Positions 24,871 to 34,000 of a stretch of DNA of 64,000 bases are shown in pieces (within the stretch, counting starts at the first letter, position 1; every line of letters begins with the position of its first letter). Below the pieces are notes generated by a model. It worked only from the letters and a program-made list of their open reading frames with translations, ran no database searches and was not told the DNA's origin. The stretch is from assembly GCA_903928445.1 (NCBI GenBank), contig CAIYRB010000010.1:1-64000 (forward strand), written 5' to 3'. The stretch is from an uncultured Pseudomonadota bacterium. Its GTDB lineage: Bacteria; Bdellovibrionota_B; Oligoflexia; Oligoflexales; CAIYRB01. Made by a program: the position numbers and the translations under genes.

Positions 24871-25740
24871 ATGAATGATGCCATTGACGCCATGCTGCGG
24901 ACTTATGGTCGGATCGAGACAAGAAGGGATGAAGACAACGCTCTGAAAGAGGTGATCCAGCGCATTGTACTTCTGGGGCTACATCGCGGAGCGTTTTTTG
25001 CCGTAGCTTGCTTCTATGGCGGCACAGCGCTTCGCCTGCTCTACAGTTTGGATCGATTTTCGGAAGATATGGATTTTTGCCTGATCACCCCAGATCCGCA
25101 TTTCAGACTGAAGGATTATTTTGCTCACATTCAGAGTGAACTTGAGCGCTTCGGTTTTGTCGCTCACCTAGAGGAGAAGAGAACCGGAATCGACGTGGCC
25201 ATTGAATCCGCCTTTGTCAAACAGGACACCAATTCAGGACTGCTGCTCATTGGCAAGGATAACAAGCGAGCGCAAAAGGGCCAGGTGGTTAAGATCAAAA
25301 TTGAGGTGGACAAAACGAATCCCCCTGGATTCAAAATCGAAAGAAAGCTGATTAAACTGCCAACGCCATTTCTCGTGACGACCCTATCCGAGGGATCACT
25401 GTTTGCCGGCAAACTCCATGCCTTAATCGCTCGCGCCTACCTCAATCGGGTGAAAGGACGCGACTACTACGATCTTATGTTCTATGCGGCGCGTGGCACC
25501 AAGGTAAACATCGCCTATTTGGAAGCGAAGCTGCGTGATTCGGGCCACTATGTGCAGAAAACGCCACTCGATCGCGTCACGATGATCCACCTGCTCAAGG
25601 AAAAGTTTCTCAGCGTGGATTTTACAAAGGCCAAAAGTGACGTCATGCCATTTATCTCGGTAGAGCGCCAACGCGACCTGCAGGACTGGGGGGCTGAACT
25701 CTTCATCGAGATGGCGAAAGAGCTCGAAGTCGAGGCGTGA
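24871..25740 (+). CDS. AbiEii-like nucleotidyltransferase toxin
   Basis: A 289-residue DUF1814/AbiEii protein. Signature blocks are FYGGTALRLLY, the DRFSEDMDF nucleotidyltransferase motif (metal-binding Asp), KIKIEVDKTNPP, and KGRDYYDLMFY. The start is decided by AGAGGA (24859-24864), which directly abuts ATG 24865 but lies 6 nt before ATG 24871. In studied systems the toxin uses GTP or other NTPs and stops growth reversibly, giving phage defence. The pair appears intact and probably functional. Confidence 0.85.
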   Translation: MNDAIDAMLRTYGRIETRRDEDNALKEVIQRIVLLGLHRGAFFAVACFYGGTALRLLYSLDRFSEDMDFCLITPDPHFRLKDYFAHIQSELERFGFVAHLEEKRTGIDVAIESAFVKQDTNSGLLLIGKDNKRAQKGQVVKIKIEVDKTNPPGFKIERKLIKLPTPFLVTTLSEGSLFAGKLHALIARAYLNRVKGRDYYDLMFYAARGTKVNIAYLEAKLRDSGHYVQKTPLDRVTMIHLLKEKFLSVDFTKAKSDVMPFISVERQRDLQDWGAELFIEMAKELEVEA

Positions 25741-26301
25741 AACACCTAGAGTTCATCGGATCGGAAATCCTGCACTTTCGATGGTGAACGTTAACCGCCG
25801 AGTCGGCGCCTCGGCCACAGCAATCAGGATTAGTTTTGCGGGTGTCTTTTTCTTTAGCCCGTCGCGCCAATAATAGTAACTTTTAAGCGAAAGGCCGTTT
25901 CGATTTGCATAAGCTGCAGCGCTTATACCCAGCTCACACCCGTGACCGGCACGCTGACCTCAACAGCCAGCCTCCTTCTCACCGGCTCACGGGAGGATCC
26001 GATGGCCGGTGTGCCGCTGCCACTGCCAGCCAGAACTTCTACTCCGCGTTAAGGAGCGTTCGCTGAGTACCAAGCAGTCGCTGGCGCTGCGTGAGTTTGC
26101 TCTCGGCCTTGAAGGCTTAGAGCGCTTTGTACGGCGAGACAGTTTGCGGCGTGTGCATGAGTGCGTATTTGCTATCCTGGCGCTGGAGAGTCAGCGAGTG
26201 GACGGGAGGTTGTAGGACAGGAAAAATTTAAGGCGTTGCGGTGCTCGCAAGGACAAGCTGGGGTGCCGATAGCACAGTGATCGGTTCGTGGTATTGGCCA
26301 T
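25741..26301. other. Gene-poor stretch with IS66 debris
   Basis: Contains the IS66-type fragment at 25753-25959 (separate entry). On the plus strand a frame at 26009-26215 opens with GTG and could encode KQSLALREFALGLEGLERFV-like helical sequence. It has no recognised family and only doubtful coding character. I see no other gene, tRNA or clear terminator. Confidence 0.35.
25753..25959 (-). mobile_element. Truncated IS66-family accessory gene (TnpA-like)
   Basis: The minus-strand frame gives SAAAYANRNGLSLKSYYYW followed by RDGLKKKTPAKLILIAVAE and ends at TGA 25753-25755. This is the pattern of IS66 first-ORF proteins (A...G.S...LY.WR..L), which have a helix-turn-helix start. An in-frame stop at 25960 cuts off the N-terminal part, and no TnpB or TnpC follows. 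A relic, not an active element. Confidence 0.5.
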
Positions 26302-26619
26302 TTAGGCAACTCTCAAAACAACCTTCGGATTCAATTTTTCTAAATGGCTCAACAACCGATCGACGGTAAACTTTTCGATCCTATAGTGAACGATCTCACT
26401 GACTCTTGTCTCGGGGACGCCGATCTTTTTCGCCAAATCCCGTTGTGAAAGATCCTTCGCATGCATGAAGATAACGATCTGCCGGCACAGCTCGTACTTG
26501 GTCCGAGCCACGGCATCAGCGTCCGGCGGTAAGAGAAAGGATGCTTGGCCCTTTTTTAACTTCTTGTCCATCACGCGCATCGTCTTTTTCGATGGCATTT
26601 TTATCTTACTTCCTGACAT
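26302..26619 (-). CDS. XRE/HigA-like helix-turn-helix antitoxin
   Basis: A 105-residue DNA-binding protein. A basic N-terminal tail (KIKMPSKKTMRVMDKKLKKG) precedes an XRE-type HTH at about 52-90: LSQRDLAKKIGVPETRVSEI. Its start overlaps the end of the upstream gene by 14 nt, so the two are co-translated with the toxin-like gene first, as in HigBA systems. The operator-like palindrome ahead of the pair is its probable target. Confidence 0.7.
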   Translation of the reverse strand: MSGSKIKMPSKKTMRVMDKKLKKGQASFLLPPDADAVARTKYELCRQIVIFMHAKDLSQRDLAKKIGVPETRVSEIVHYRIEKFTVDRLLSHLEKLNPKVVLRVA

Positions 26620-26908
26620 AAGGTCTCCTGTAGCAATTGACGATCCCTAAATAGTCACCTTTTTCTGGAAGCAGCCAAATCAGGCGGTATGGTTTGCCAG
26701 AATAGAAATGAGGCTCCGTTGCATAATATTCAAAACCTCCTTCGATCGACTTGGCGATAAAATCCATGCCGTCCAATCGATCCACGAGAGCTACAATGAT
26801 TGCGTCGGAAACGGACGATGCGTGTTTTTTCTCATAGTGCGGATCAATCACAATCGTATTTATGCGCCGGCCGTTAATCAACAAGTTGGTATCATAAATA
26901 CGCCGCAT
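26606..26908 (-). CDS. Putative toxin paired with the HTH protein
   Basis: A 100-residue protein, family not recognised with certainty. Lys, Arg and Tyr are frequent; the core INTIVIDPHYEKKHASSVSD and YRLIWLLPEKGDYLGIVNCYR suggests a small alpha/beta domain. Identification as toxin rests on size, overlap with an HTH antitoxin-like gene and the autoregulatory promoter. AGGGGATCA lies immediately ahead of the ATG at 26908. It could be a RelE/HigB-like RNase, but no catalytic set is clear to me. Confidence 0.5.
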   Translation of the reverse strand: MRRIYDTNLLINGRRINTIVIDPHYEKKHASSVSDAIIVALVDRLDGMDFIAKSIEGGFEYYATEPHFYSGKPYRLIWLLPEKGDYLGIVNCYRRPYVRK

Positions 26909-26918
26909 TGATCCCCTA

Positions 26919-26953
26919 ACTTACATAATAATGTAAGTAACTCATTTCGTCAA
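26919..26953 (-). promoter_or_regulatory. Promoter with overlapping operator for the HTH toxin-antitoxin-like pair
   Basis: On the minus strand: TTGACG (26953-26948), 17-nt spacer, TATTAT (26930-26925). A perfect inverted repeat ACTTACAT (26919-26926), AATA, ATGTAAGT (26931-26938) sits exactly over the -10 element, so a bound repressor would block RNA polymerase. It is 10 nt upstream of the toxin-like start. Confidence 0.65.
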
Positions 26954-27376
26954 CCTATTCCTGGTTCTTACTCCTCCCACCCCCCTGACATTGTTGATAC
27001 TCTTACAATAAGAATCAGCTTTGCGCGGTGGAGTCGTCTGCTTTTGACCCAACAGGAAGTAGGGGACTACGTCGTCGCGCAGAGCATGGTCGGCACGAGT
27101 GCGGGTATTCTTTATGCCGTAGCCGCGCTTCTCCCTAAAGGCAACCCAGCTAGTGGCTAGCGCCTCAAGACGGCTGTCAGATAGCTGCAGCCCTAGCGGC
27201 ACCCCCGCCGAAGCCTCCCACCGCGCCTCGTTGCTGGCTATCCAGGCTTGGACGTTGTGCGGCGGTTCGTTGTCGAGGTGTTCGACGTAGTGGCGCGGCA
27301 CGGTTTTGATACTGCCGTCCGATGCAGTATAATAGACCGTGATGCCCTTGCGATTTTTCGGCCGCTGAAAATACAT
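26942..27376 (-). pseudogene. Truncated tyrosine-recombinase (integrase) N-terminus
   Basis: A 144-residue frame reading away from the 3' end of tRNA-Gly, the usual place and direction of an island integrase. It starts after GGGGGG (4 nt before the ATG). Residues 1-120 look like the arm-type and core-binding N-terminal part of phage-type integrases (RLEALATSWVAFREKRGYG). The catalytic domain with R...HxxR...Y is missing. The last about 24 residues are read from the neighbouring module's promoter region. Probably what remains after a deletion. Confidence 0.5.
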
Positions 27377-27479
27377 AAGCCCCCCAAACCGTAATCGGTC
27401 TGAGAGGCGGCATCTTCAGCCATTCTAGCCATTTTAATCTAGCCACTTTGGTTTTCACCGCCGTAACCTACTGACTTCA

Positions 27480-27556
27480 TGGAGCGGGTGAAGGGATTCG
27501 AACCCTCGACCTTCGCGATGGCAACGCGACGCTCTAGCCAACTGAGCTACACCCGC
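27480..27556 (-). tRNA. tRNA-Gly (anticodon GCC)
   Basis: The minus strand folds as a full cloverleaf: acceptor GCGGGTG/CACCCGC, D arm GCTCAGTTGGCTAGAGC, anticodon stem TCGCG/CGCGA around loop TTGCCAT (anticodon GCC), T arm GAGGG-TTCGAAT-CCCTT. Discriminator T is followed by an encoded CCA (27482-27480). Its 3' end faces the accessory region, and it is a likely integration site. Confidence 0.95.
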
Positions 27557-27619
27557 ACAATTCGCTCCAGAAGTGAGAAAGTAATTAAGGTTTCTGCCTC
27601 TGACTGTCAAGAGTGTTTC

Positions 27620-28189
27620 ATGAAAGAGTTTTCAAAACAGGTCTTCGCGGGCTTACACCACGGGCTGAAAGCCTTGGAGGGCCAAGTATTCAAGCTGTTG
27701 GACAAAAATCCGGAGGCCGCGGAGGCGAGCGTGAGGCCGCCGCCGCCGGCGGTGAAGCCGCGGCCGGTGTCCCTGGAGCAGCGCTACCAGCTACTCGACT
27801 ATGCCTCCTTGGCCGATGAGGTGTTCAAACGGCTGCAGTTGCGTATTTTTGGCGCGATCAGGGAGCAGGAGCGCAAGGATCGGGGGCCGACGGTGTTTCG
27901 CGAGACGGGGCGGCTGCATCCGGGGCGGCCCTACTTCTTTGTCAAACCGCAAAATCAAAAGGGCTGGCTGTTTGAGCGCTCGGGAGCGGGATGGCTCGTG
28001 ACTCCAGCCGAAAAGATCGTGGCGCGCGATCTGTTCTTGCGCGAGGAGGCTCCGGTGGACTCGGTCCAGCTGTTCATGGCCCGCGATCAGCCGACCATGC
28101 CCCGGGTCAAATCGCGGGCACTCGGCGAGGACCTGCTGGCCTTTAGCTACTACGAGCAAAAGCTGCTGCAACAACTCGGTCTGCCCTAA
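27620..28189 (+). CDS. Hypothetical protein, 189 aa
   Basis: No recognised family. It starts at ATG 27620; longer upstream frames only read through the antisense of the tRNA. An amphipathic N-terminus (FSKQVFAGLHHGLKALE) and a Pro-rich linker (RPPPPAVKPRP) lead to a soluble domain with YFFVKPQNQKGWLFERSG and ALGEDLLAFSYYEQK. No signal peptide or TM segment. It lies just outside the tRNA-Gly border, so it is probably a core gene. Confidence 0.55.
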   Translation: MKEFSKQVFAGLHHGLKALEGQVFKLLDKNPEAAEASVRPPPPAVKPRPVSLEQRYQLLDYASLADEVFKRLQLRIFGAIREQERKDRGPTVFRETGRLHPGRPYFFVKPQNQKGWLFERSGAGWLVTPAEKIVARDLFLREEAPVDSVQLFMARDQPTMPRVKSRALGEDLLAFSYYEQKLLQQLGLP

Positions 28190-28366
28190 GTTGCTTGCAG
28201 CTCGGGTTGGTAAAGCCGGCTCGACTTTAGTATCCTACTCAGGCAAGACCATCAGGGTTGGTGTTCCTTCGGCTACAGTCGGTTTAGGCCGGTAGCTTAG
28301 GGACTTACGTGGTGCCAGCGGCGAGCGCCGCGCGGCAACCTGGGGGCTCATCATAGCGGAGCGTGC

Positions 28367-28996
28367 ATGGAATTCAATATCGTCGACAAACTGCTTGGCT
28401 TGACTCTCATCGGCACCGCTTGGGTCCTCTGGTTGCTGGTCGCATTGAGCGTCGTCTCGATCACCATCATGCTGGAGCGCACCTTGTTTTTCCTACGCAT
28501 GCGCCTAAACTTTCCCGAATTTACCCAGCAGCTGACCAAGCGCCTGATCGACGGCGATATCGAGGGCGCCAAGCAGCTGTGCGCCAATCGTCCGGCGATC
28601 GAGGCGCAGGTCGTCATGCGCGGCTTTGAGTACCGCGAGCGCGGGCCAAAGGCGATGCGCGAGAGCATGGAAGGCTTTCTCATCGGCAACAAGCAAATCC
28701 TCGATCGCGGCTTGATGGTGCTGGGAACACTGGGTAACAATGCGCCGTTTATCGGCCTGTTCGGCACAGTGGTCGGGATCATCATGGCCTTTAAGGACCT
28801 CGCCACCAATCCGGCGGGCGGGCCCTCGGTGGTCATGGCGGGTATTTCTGAGTCGTTGGTGTCCACGGCGATTGGCCTGGTGGTCGCGATCCCGGCGGTC
28901 ATCGCCTACAATGCTTTTAACCGCGTCGTGAAGCGGCGGATCGCCAATAGTGAAGCGGTGATGAAGCTGGTGCTGTCTACCTACGACGACGCCTGA
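28367..28996 (+). CDS. exbB: MotA/TolQ/ExbB proton-channel family protein
   Basis: A 209-residue inner-membrane protein with three TM helices: about 17-37, 120-145 and 168-190. The family motif region GLFGTVVGIIMAFKDLA and LVSTAIGLVVAIPAVIAYN is intact. With ExbD it forms a proton-driven motor that energises outer-membrane transport (TonB) or envelope constriction (Tol). No TonB, TolA or TolB gene is nearby, so Exb and Tol roles cannot be separated. GCGGAG lies ahead of the ATG. Confidence 0.9.
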   Translation: MEFNIVDKLLGLTLIGTAWVLWLLVALSVVSITIMLERTLFFLRMRLNFPEFTQQLTKRLIDGDIEGAKQLCANRPAIEAQVVMRGFEYRERGPKAMRESMEGFLIGNKQILDRGLMVLGTLGNNAPFIGLFGTVVGIIMAFKDLATNPAGGPSVVMAGISESLVSTAIGLVVAIPAVIAYNAFNRVVKRRIANSEAVMKLVLSTYDDA

Positions 28997-29056
28997 GGGA
29001 CTTAGGCCGCGGGTATTGCTGGTTGGTTTGTGGTGGCGCTTTGAGGAGGTCGCAAC

Positions 29057-29479
29057 ATGGCGGGTGGAGCTAGCGATAGCGACGATGAAATCACCGGGAT
29101 CAACGTCACGCCGTTGGTCGATGTGATGCTGGTTCTCCTGATTATCTTCATGGTTACAGCGACTTACATCACAAATAAGTCGATCAACGTCAACTTGCCC
29201 AAAGCCGACACGGCGGACAACGCCGACAAGACGAAAAACCTCGCCTTTGTCCTCGATGCCAAAAGCCAACTCTATTTGGATGGCAAGGCCCTCAGCTTTG
29301 ACGAGGTCGCTGGACGGATCAAAGAGGAGCAGGCCAAGGCCAATGGTGCACCGCTCAATGCCGTCATTTCTGCGGATAAGGAGACGCCGCATGGAGCCGT
29401 GGTAAAATTGATTGATACGGTGAGAAAACACGGTATAACCGACTTCGCCATTAACGTCGAGGCTGGTAGTAGCGGCTAA
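29057..29479 (+). CDS. exbD: ExbD/TolR family protein
   Basis: A 140-residue partner of the ExbB-like protein. Short cytoplasmic N-terminus, one TM helix about 20-42 that contains the essential Asp in VTPLVDVMLVLLIIFMV, then a periplasmic domain ending with KHGITDFAINVE. A strong ribosome site (GAGGAGG) precedes the ATG. It lies 60 nt after exbB and 12 nt before the glutamate-cysteine ligase gene. Confidence 0.93.
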   Translation: MAGGASDSDDEITGINVTPLVDVMLVLLIIFMVTATYITNKSINVNLPKADTADNADKTKNLAFVLDAKSQLYLDGKALSFDEVAGRIKEEQAKANGAPLNAVISADKETPHGAVVKLIDTVRKHGITDFAINVEAGSSG

Positions 29480-29491
29480 TTTATACCAGTC

Positions 29492-31015
29492 ATGCTTCCC
29501 CCCAATCATGCCTCGCCCGAGTTTAGCCATGTCGCTATCACAGGAGCTGCCTTGCCGGTTGACCTGCCTAAGGATGTCACTCCGCTAGATCGAGCGGCCT
29601 GCCGTGCTTACCTAGACCAAAACACCTTTCGTCTGCAGCCGATCGACTACGGCAAGAAGTACCCGAAGTGGCCAGGCTCCGTCGGCTTAGAGATTGAGAT
29701 GCTGCCGGTTATCGTCGCGCCTGCGGCTGGCCTGGATTATCCAGGCAGCGTGCCGCTGCAGGATCCCGGCTTTTCCAGCGCGACCATTCTGCGTGCCGAA
29801 GCCGCGCGCCATGGCTGGAGTATCGAGGAGACCATCGGCGATCATGGGCAGCCGCTTCTGCTGAAACTGGGGCTGGAGGAGCAAGACAACATCAGCTTTG
29901 AGCCCGGTGGCCAGGTTGAGTTCTCGTCGCGTCCGTATCCATGCCTCGGTGATGCCGTGCGTCGCATGCAGCAGATGCAAGGACTCCTCGACCAGGCTTT
30001 TGCCGCGCATGGCGTCAAGTTCGTGCAGGTCGGCATCGATCCGTGGCACACCGTGCCAGAGATCGGCCTACAGATGCCCAAAGGGCGCTACCGGGCGATG
30101 GATCAGCACTACCAGGCGATCGGCGAATACGGCCAGCGGATGATGCGGCAAACCTGCACGCTGCAGGTCAACCTCGACTTTGGTGCCACCGAAGCGACGA
30201 TGGTGAAGCGCTATCTTGCTAGCCAGCTGTTTGCGCCGATGGCTACGGCGACCTTTGCTTATTCGCCGGTGGTGGATCGCAAGGACCAAGGGGTGCGCAG
30301 TTTCCGCTCGCGGATCTGGCGGCATACCGATCCGACGCACACCGGCTTTGTCGGCATCGACCATCCGTTGATCGAACGTGGGGCGATGACGCGGCAGGCT
30401 TGGGTGGATGCGTATTTGGAGTTCGCCCTTAACGCCACCGTGGTCTTTGTTGCAGCCCTCGATTATTACGTGCCCAGAGGCACGATCACCTTTGGTGAAT
30501 GGCTGACGACGCCGATTCAGGGCGTCAGCCCGACGGCGGCTGATCTAGCGACGCACCTGTCGCTGCTGTTCCCTGAAGTCCGGCCGCGCGGCTTTCTTGA
30601 GGTGCGGTCGATCGACTGTCAGCCGCGGGCCTTTCAGAATGTTCCCGCTGCCTATGTGACGGGCCTGCTTTACGACGACAAGACCCTAGACGGTTTATTG
30701 GATTTATTACTACCTGTGCGGGCACAGTTACCCGAGCTGATTCGTCGCGCTGAGGGCGGCCTTGCCGACCCACAGCTCGCGGCATTGGCCAAAGCGGTGA
30801 TGGCGCTAGCATGTGAGGGCTTTGCGGCGTTGCCTGGTTGCTTTAAAGCTACCGGCGGCGAACGCGAGCTAGCGGTGTTTGCAGACACCTTCACGGCGCG
30901 AAGCTTGACCCCGGCCGATGCGGTCATTGCGCAATTGAAGGCAACCCAGGCTCCCTACCTGCCCCTGTCAGGGTATCAAGCCCTCGAAGACCGCTGGGCG
31001 GCACAACTCACTTAA
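29492..31015 (+). CDS. gshA: Glutamate-cysteine ligase (GCS2/EgtA type)
   Basis: A 507-residue ATP-dependent ligase making gamma-glutamylcysteine. Family blocks are GLEIEML, FEPGGQVEFSSRPYPCL, QTCTLQVNLDFG and RGFLEVRSIDCQPR, as in plant-type GshA and actinobacterial EgtA. It probably serves glutathione synthesis; no gshB or other egt gene is in view. The start at 29492 lacks an SD but is only 12 nt after exbD, so translational coupling is plausible. Confidence 0.88.
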   Translation: MLPPNHASPEFSHVAITGAALPVDLPKDVTPLDRAACRAYLDQNTFRLQPIDYGKKYPKWPGSVGLEIEMLPVIVAPAAGLDYPGSVPLQDPGFSSATILRAEAARHGWSIEETIGDHGQPLLLKLGLEEQDNISFEPGGQVEFSSRPYPCLGDAVRRMQQMQGLLDQAFAAHGVKFVQVGIDPWHTVPEIGLQMPKGRYRAMDQHYQAIGEYGQRMMRQTCTLQVNLDFGATEATMVKRYLASQLFAPMATATFAYSPVVDRKDQGVRSFRSRIWRHTDPTHTGFVGIDHPLIERGAMTRQAWVDAYLEFALNATVVFVAALDYYVPRGTITFGEWLTTPIQGVSPTAADLATHLSLLFPEVRPRGFLEVRSIDCQPRAFQNVPAAYVTGLLYDDKTLDGLLDLLLPVRAQLPELIRRAEGGLADPQLAALAKAVMALACEGFAALPGCFKATGGERELAVFADTFTARSLTPADAVIAQLKATQAPYLPLSGYQALEDRWAAQLT

Positions 31016-31033
31016 GACCAGCAAGGACCTGTC

Positions 31034-34000
31034 ATGCCCCAGTCCCCTCAGTACAAGGGCTTCAGCAAAAGCAAAGCCAACCTCGACGTCGACGAGGACC
31101 TACTTGAAGACACGCCGCCGAGTTTAGAAAGCCGCGCGGCGTCGTGGGAGGAGATCAAAACCGGCGATGAGCTCGAGAGCTACATCGAGGACATCGCCGA
31201 CACCGTGCGTATCGGTCTAGATCAGAGTATCGCCATCCTGACGCCATGGTTCTTCAACAACATGCCGCGCACCTATTATCAGACGACGCCTAGGCCCGAA
31301 AAGGTGCGGCACCTATCGGCCGTTATCACCGGTCACGTCTTCGAGACCAAGCAGACCGTCGAACTCTGGGACCGCGACCGCGCCAAGGTCACCTATATCG
31401 GCCCGGGTGGCGACCGCGCCATTTTGATCGACATGGCCAGACGCCTTGCACCCAACCCACTACGCATGGGCTCGCTGTACTTCTCCCGCGATAAACTGCT
31501 GTTCTTGTCGACCTTTCACTGCAAAGACCACAAGCAGCTCGATCGTGAAAATCGTCGCATCATGGAGAAGATCAAGGTCTCGCGCGCCCTGATCGCCGAG
31601 GATTTTCCGAACGAACAAGAGCGCATCGACCATTATCTAAAGAACCTCGATAACGACTTCGTCATGTATGCCACGGCCAACCGGGTGCATCTCATGTACC
31701 GCATGGTTCGCCATATGCTCGATCACGAAGGTGCCCACACCTTCTTTGAGCCGATCGAAAATACCCAGACCGCCCGCTTGATGCTCGGCATGAAGAACGT
31801 CAATCCCTCGGAGGTGCTAGAGTCGATCCTGCACCTGGTAAACAGATACGAATTTAACGTGATCCGTGCCTTCTTGGTCAAGTTTTCGCAAGGCTATGAT
31901 GAGCCGATCTCCGTGGTGCACATCATCGTGGCGCGTGAGGACGAGGTCAAAGTCGAAGAGAACAGCATTCCAGTCCTGCGCCTCAATAAAGCGCTGCGGA
32001 CCCTGGGTTGGGTCGATGTCGACGAGTACGGTGACCTGACCAAAGAGCCCTACGGCTTCTCCATCAACGCCGCCAACTTAATCCGCGCCGTGGCGACGTG
32101 GACCCACATCATGCTCGGCAAGGAAAACCCTTATTACTATTCGCAGTATAAGATCCGTACGACGTTCTTTAAGTACGGCGAGTTTACCCGCGAATTGATC
32201 GCGCTGTTTCGCTTGCGCTTTGATCCCCTCAAGGCAGAAGAGCGCAAGCAAGACGGCTACGATCAGACGAAGGCCGTCTTGATGGCGATGACCAAAGAGG
32301 TGATCGACGAGGTCGAGAAGAACATCCTGCTTGAGTCGATCAACCTGATCGAACACACCCTGAAGACCAACTATTTCTTGGCGACGAAGACCGGCCTGGC
32401 CTTTCGCATCGCTCCCGAAGCGCTTAATCCCAAGTATTACCCGCTGCGGCCCTTTGGCATATTCTTTATCGTCGGCAAGGACTTTCGCTTCTTCCACCTG
32501 CGCTGGAAGGATATCTCACGCGGTGGGCTCCGCGTGGTCATGTCGCGCAACTCCTCGGACTTCGACTATGCCTTGGCCGGACTATTCGACGAGGTTTACG
32601 GCCTAAGCCATGCCCAGCAGCTTAAGAATAAAGATATTCCCGAAGGCGGTTCGAAAGCCGTGCTGGTGCTCAGGCCAACCGGCCACCGCCAGCAGGCCGT
32701 GCGCGGCGCAGTCAATGCCTTGCTTGATCTACTGGTACCATTTAATAGCAGCGACGAGCCAAATATCGGTGAGCCGATTAGCTACTACGACAAAGAGGAG
32801 ATCATCTACCTCGGGCCTGACGAAAACATCACCAACGACCTGATCGAATGGATCCCGCTGCAGGCAGCACGCCGCGGCTATCGCTATGCCGCAGCCTTTA
32901 TGTCGTCAAAGCCAGGTGCCGGGATCAACCACAAGGAATACGGCGTGACGTCGGAAGGGCTCAACGTCTTTCTCGACAATATGCTGCGCCACCTCGGCAT
33001 CAATCCATTGACCGAGCGCTTTACCATTAAGATGACCGGCGGCCCAGATGGCGACGTTGCCGGTAACGAACTTAAGATCCTGCACCGCGAATACGGCGAG
33101 CTTGCCCGCTTGGTGGCCATCGCCGACGGCTATGGTGCGGCGCGGGACCCGAACGGTCTCAACTGGAGCGAGCTGCTGCGCCTGTGCGAGGAGGGTAAGC
33201 CAGCCTCCGAATTTAATCCGGCCCTGCTCAGTAGCAGCAAGGACGCTTTTGTCGTCAAAGCGGACAGCGCCGAGAATATCCGCATCCGCAATAATCTGCA
33301 CTTCACGGTCTACGCGGACGTCTTTATCCCCGCCGGAGGCCGCCCCTACACGGTCAACGAAAAGAACTGGAATCAGTTCATGGGGCCCGACCACGTGCCA
33401 ACGACTAGAGCGGTGGTCGAGGGTGCCAACATCTTCTTCACCACCGAGGCGCGGACCGAACTGCAAAAGCATGGCGTCTTGTTTATCAAGGACTCCAGCG
33501 CCAACAAGACCGGTGTTATCTGCTCGTCCTACGAGATCATTGCCAGCTTGACGCTATCCAGCGAAGAATTCCTCGCCATCAAAAACCTCTATGTGCAGCA
33601 GGTCATCGAGATCCTCCGGCACAAGGCCGACCAAGAGGCGAAGCTGCTGTTTCAGGAATACAGCCTGCAGGGCGGCCGCAAGACCTTGGTCGAGCTATCG
33701 ATGGCGATCTCGCGGCAGATCAGCGACGTCACCGATGTCATCTTAGAAAACCTGACGGCGCGCGAAGACGAGGTGCTCGCCAGCACGCTCTATCAAGAGA
33801 TGATCTATCGTCATTGCCCAAAGGTCCTGGTCGAACGCTATCAAGACCGCTTGCTCAACCGGCTACCTCGGCCGCACCAGCTCGCCATCTTGTCGGCCTA
33901 TATGGCGAGCTATATCGTCTACCGCGAGGGCCTCGGCTGGCTCGATGGGATCCCGTCGGATGGCCGCTTTGAAGCCGCCAGAACCTACATGGATCAGGAT

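Noticed and set aside
26009-26215. 68-codon plus-strand frame
   Set aside because: GTG start without SD and no recognisable family; mentioned in the gap entry but not called as a gene.
27479-27619. In-frame N-terminal extension of the 189-aa protein beginning MERVKGFEPSTF
   Set aside because: It is the antisense translation of tRNA-Gly, a well-known annotation artefact. The real start is ATG 27620.
28505-29530. 341-codon minus-strand frame covering exbB and exbD
   Set aside because: Shadow of two clearly recognised plus-strand genes and spans their gap.
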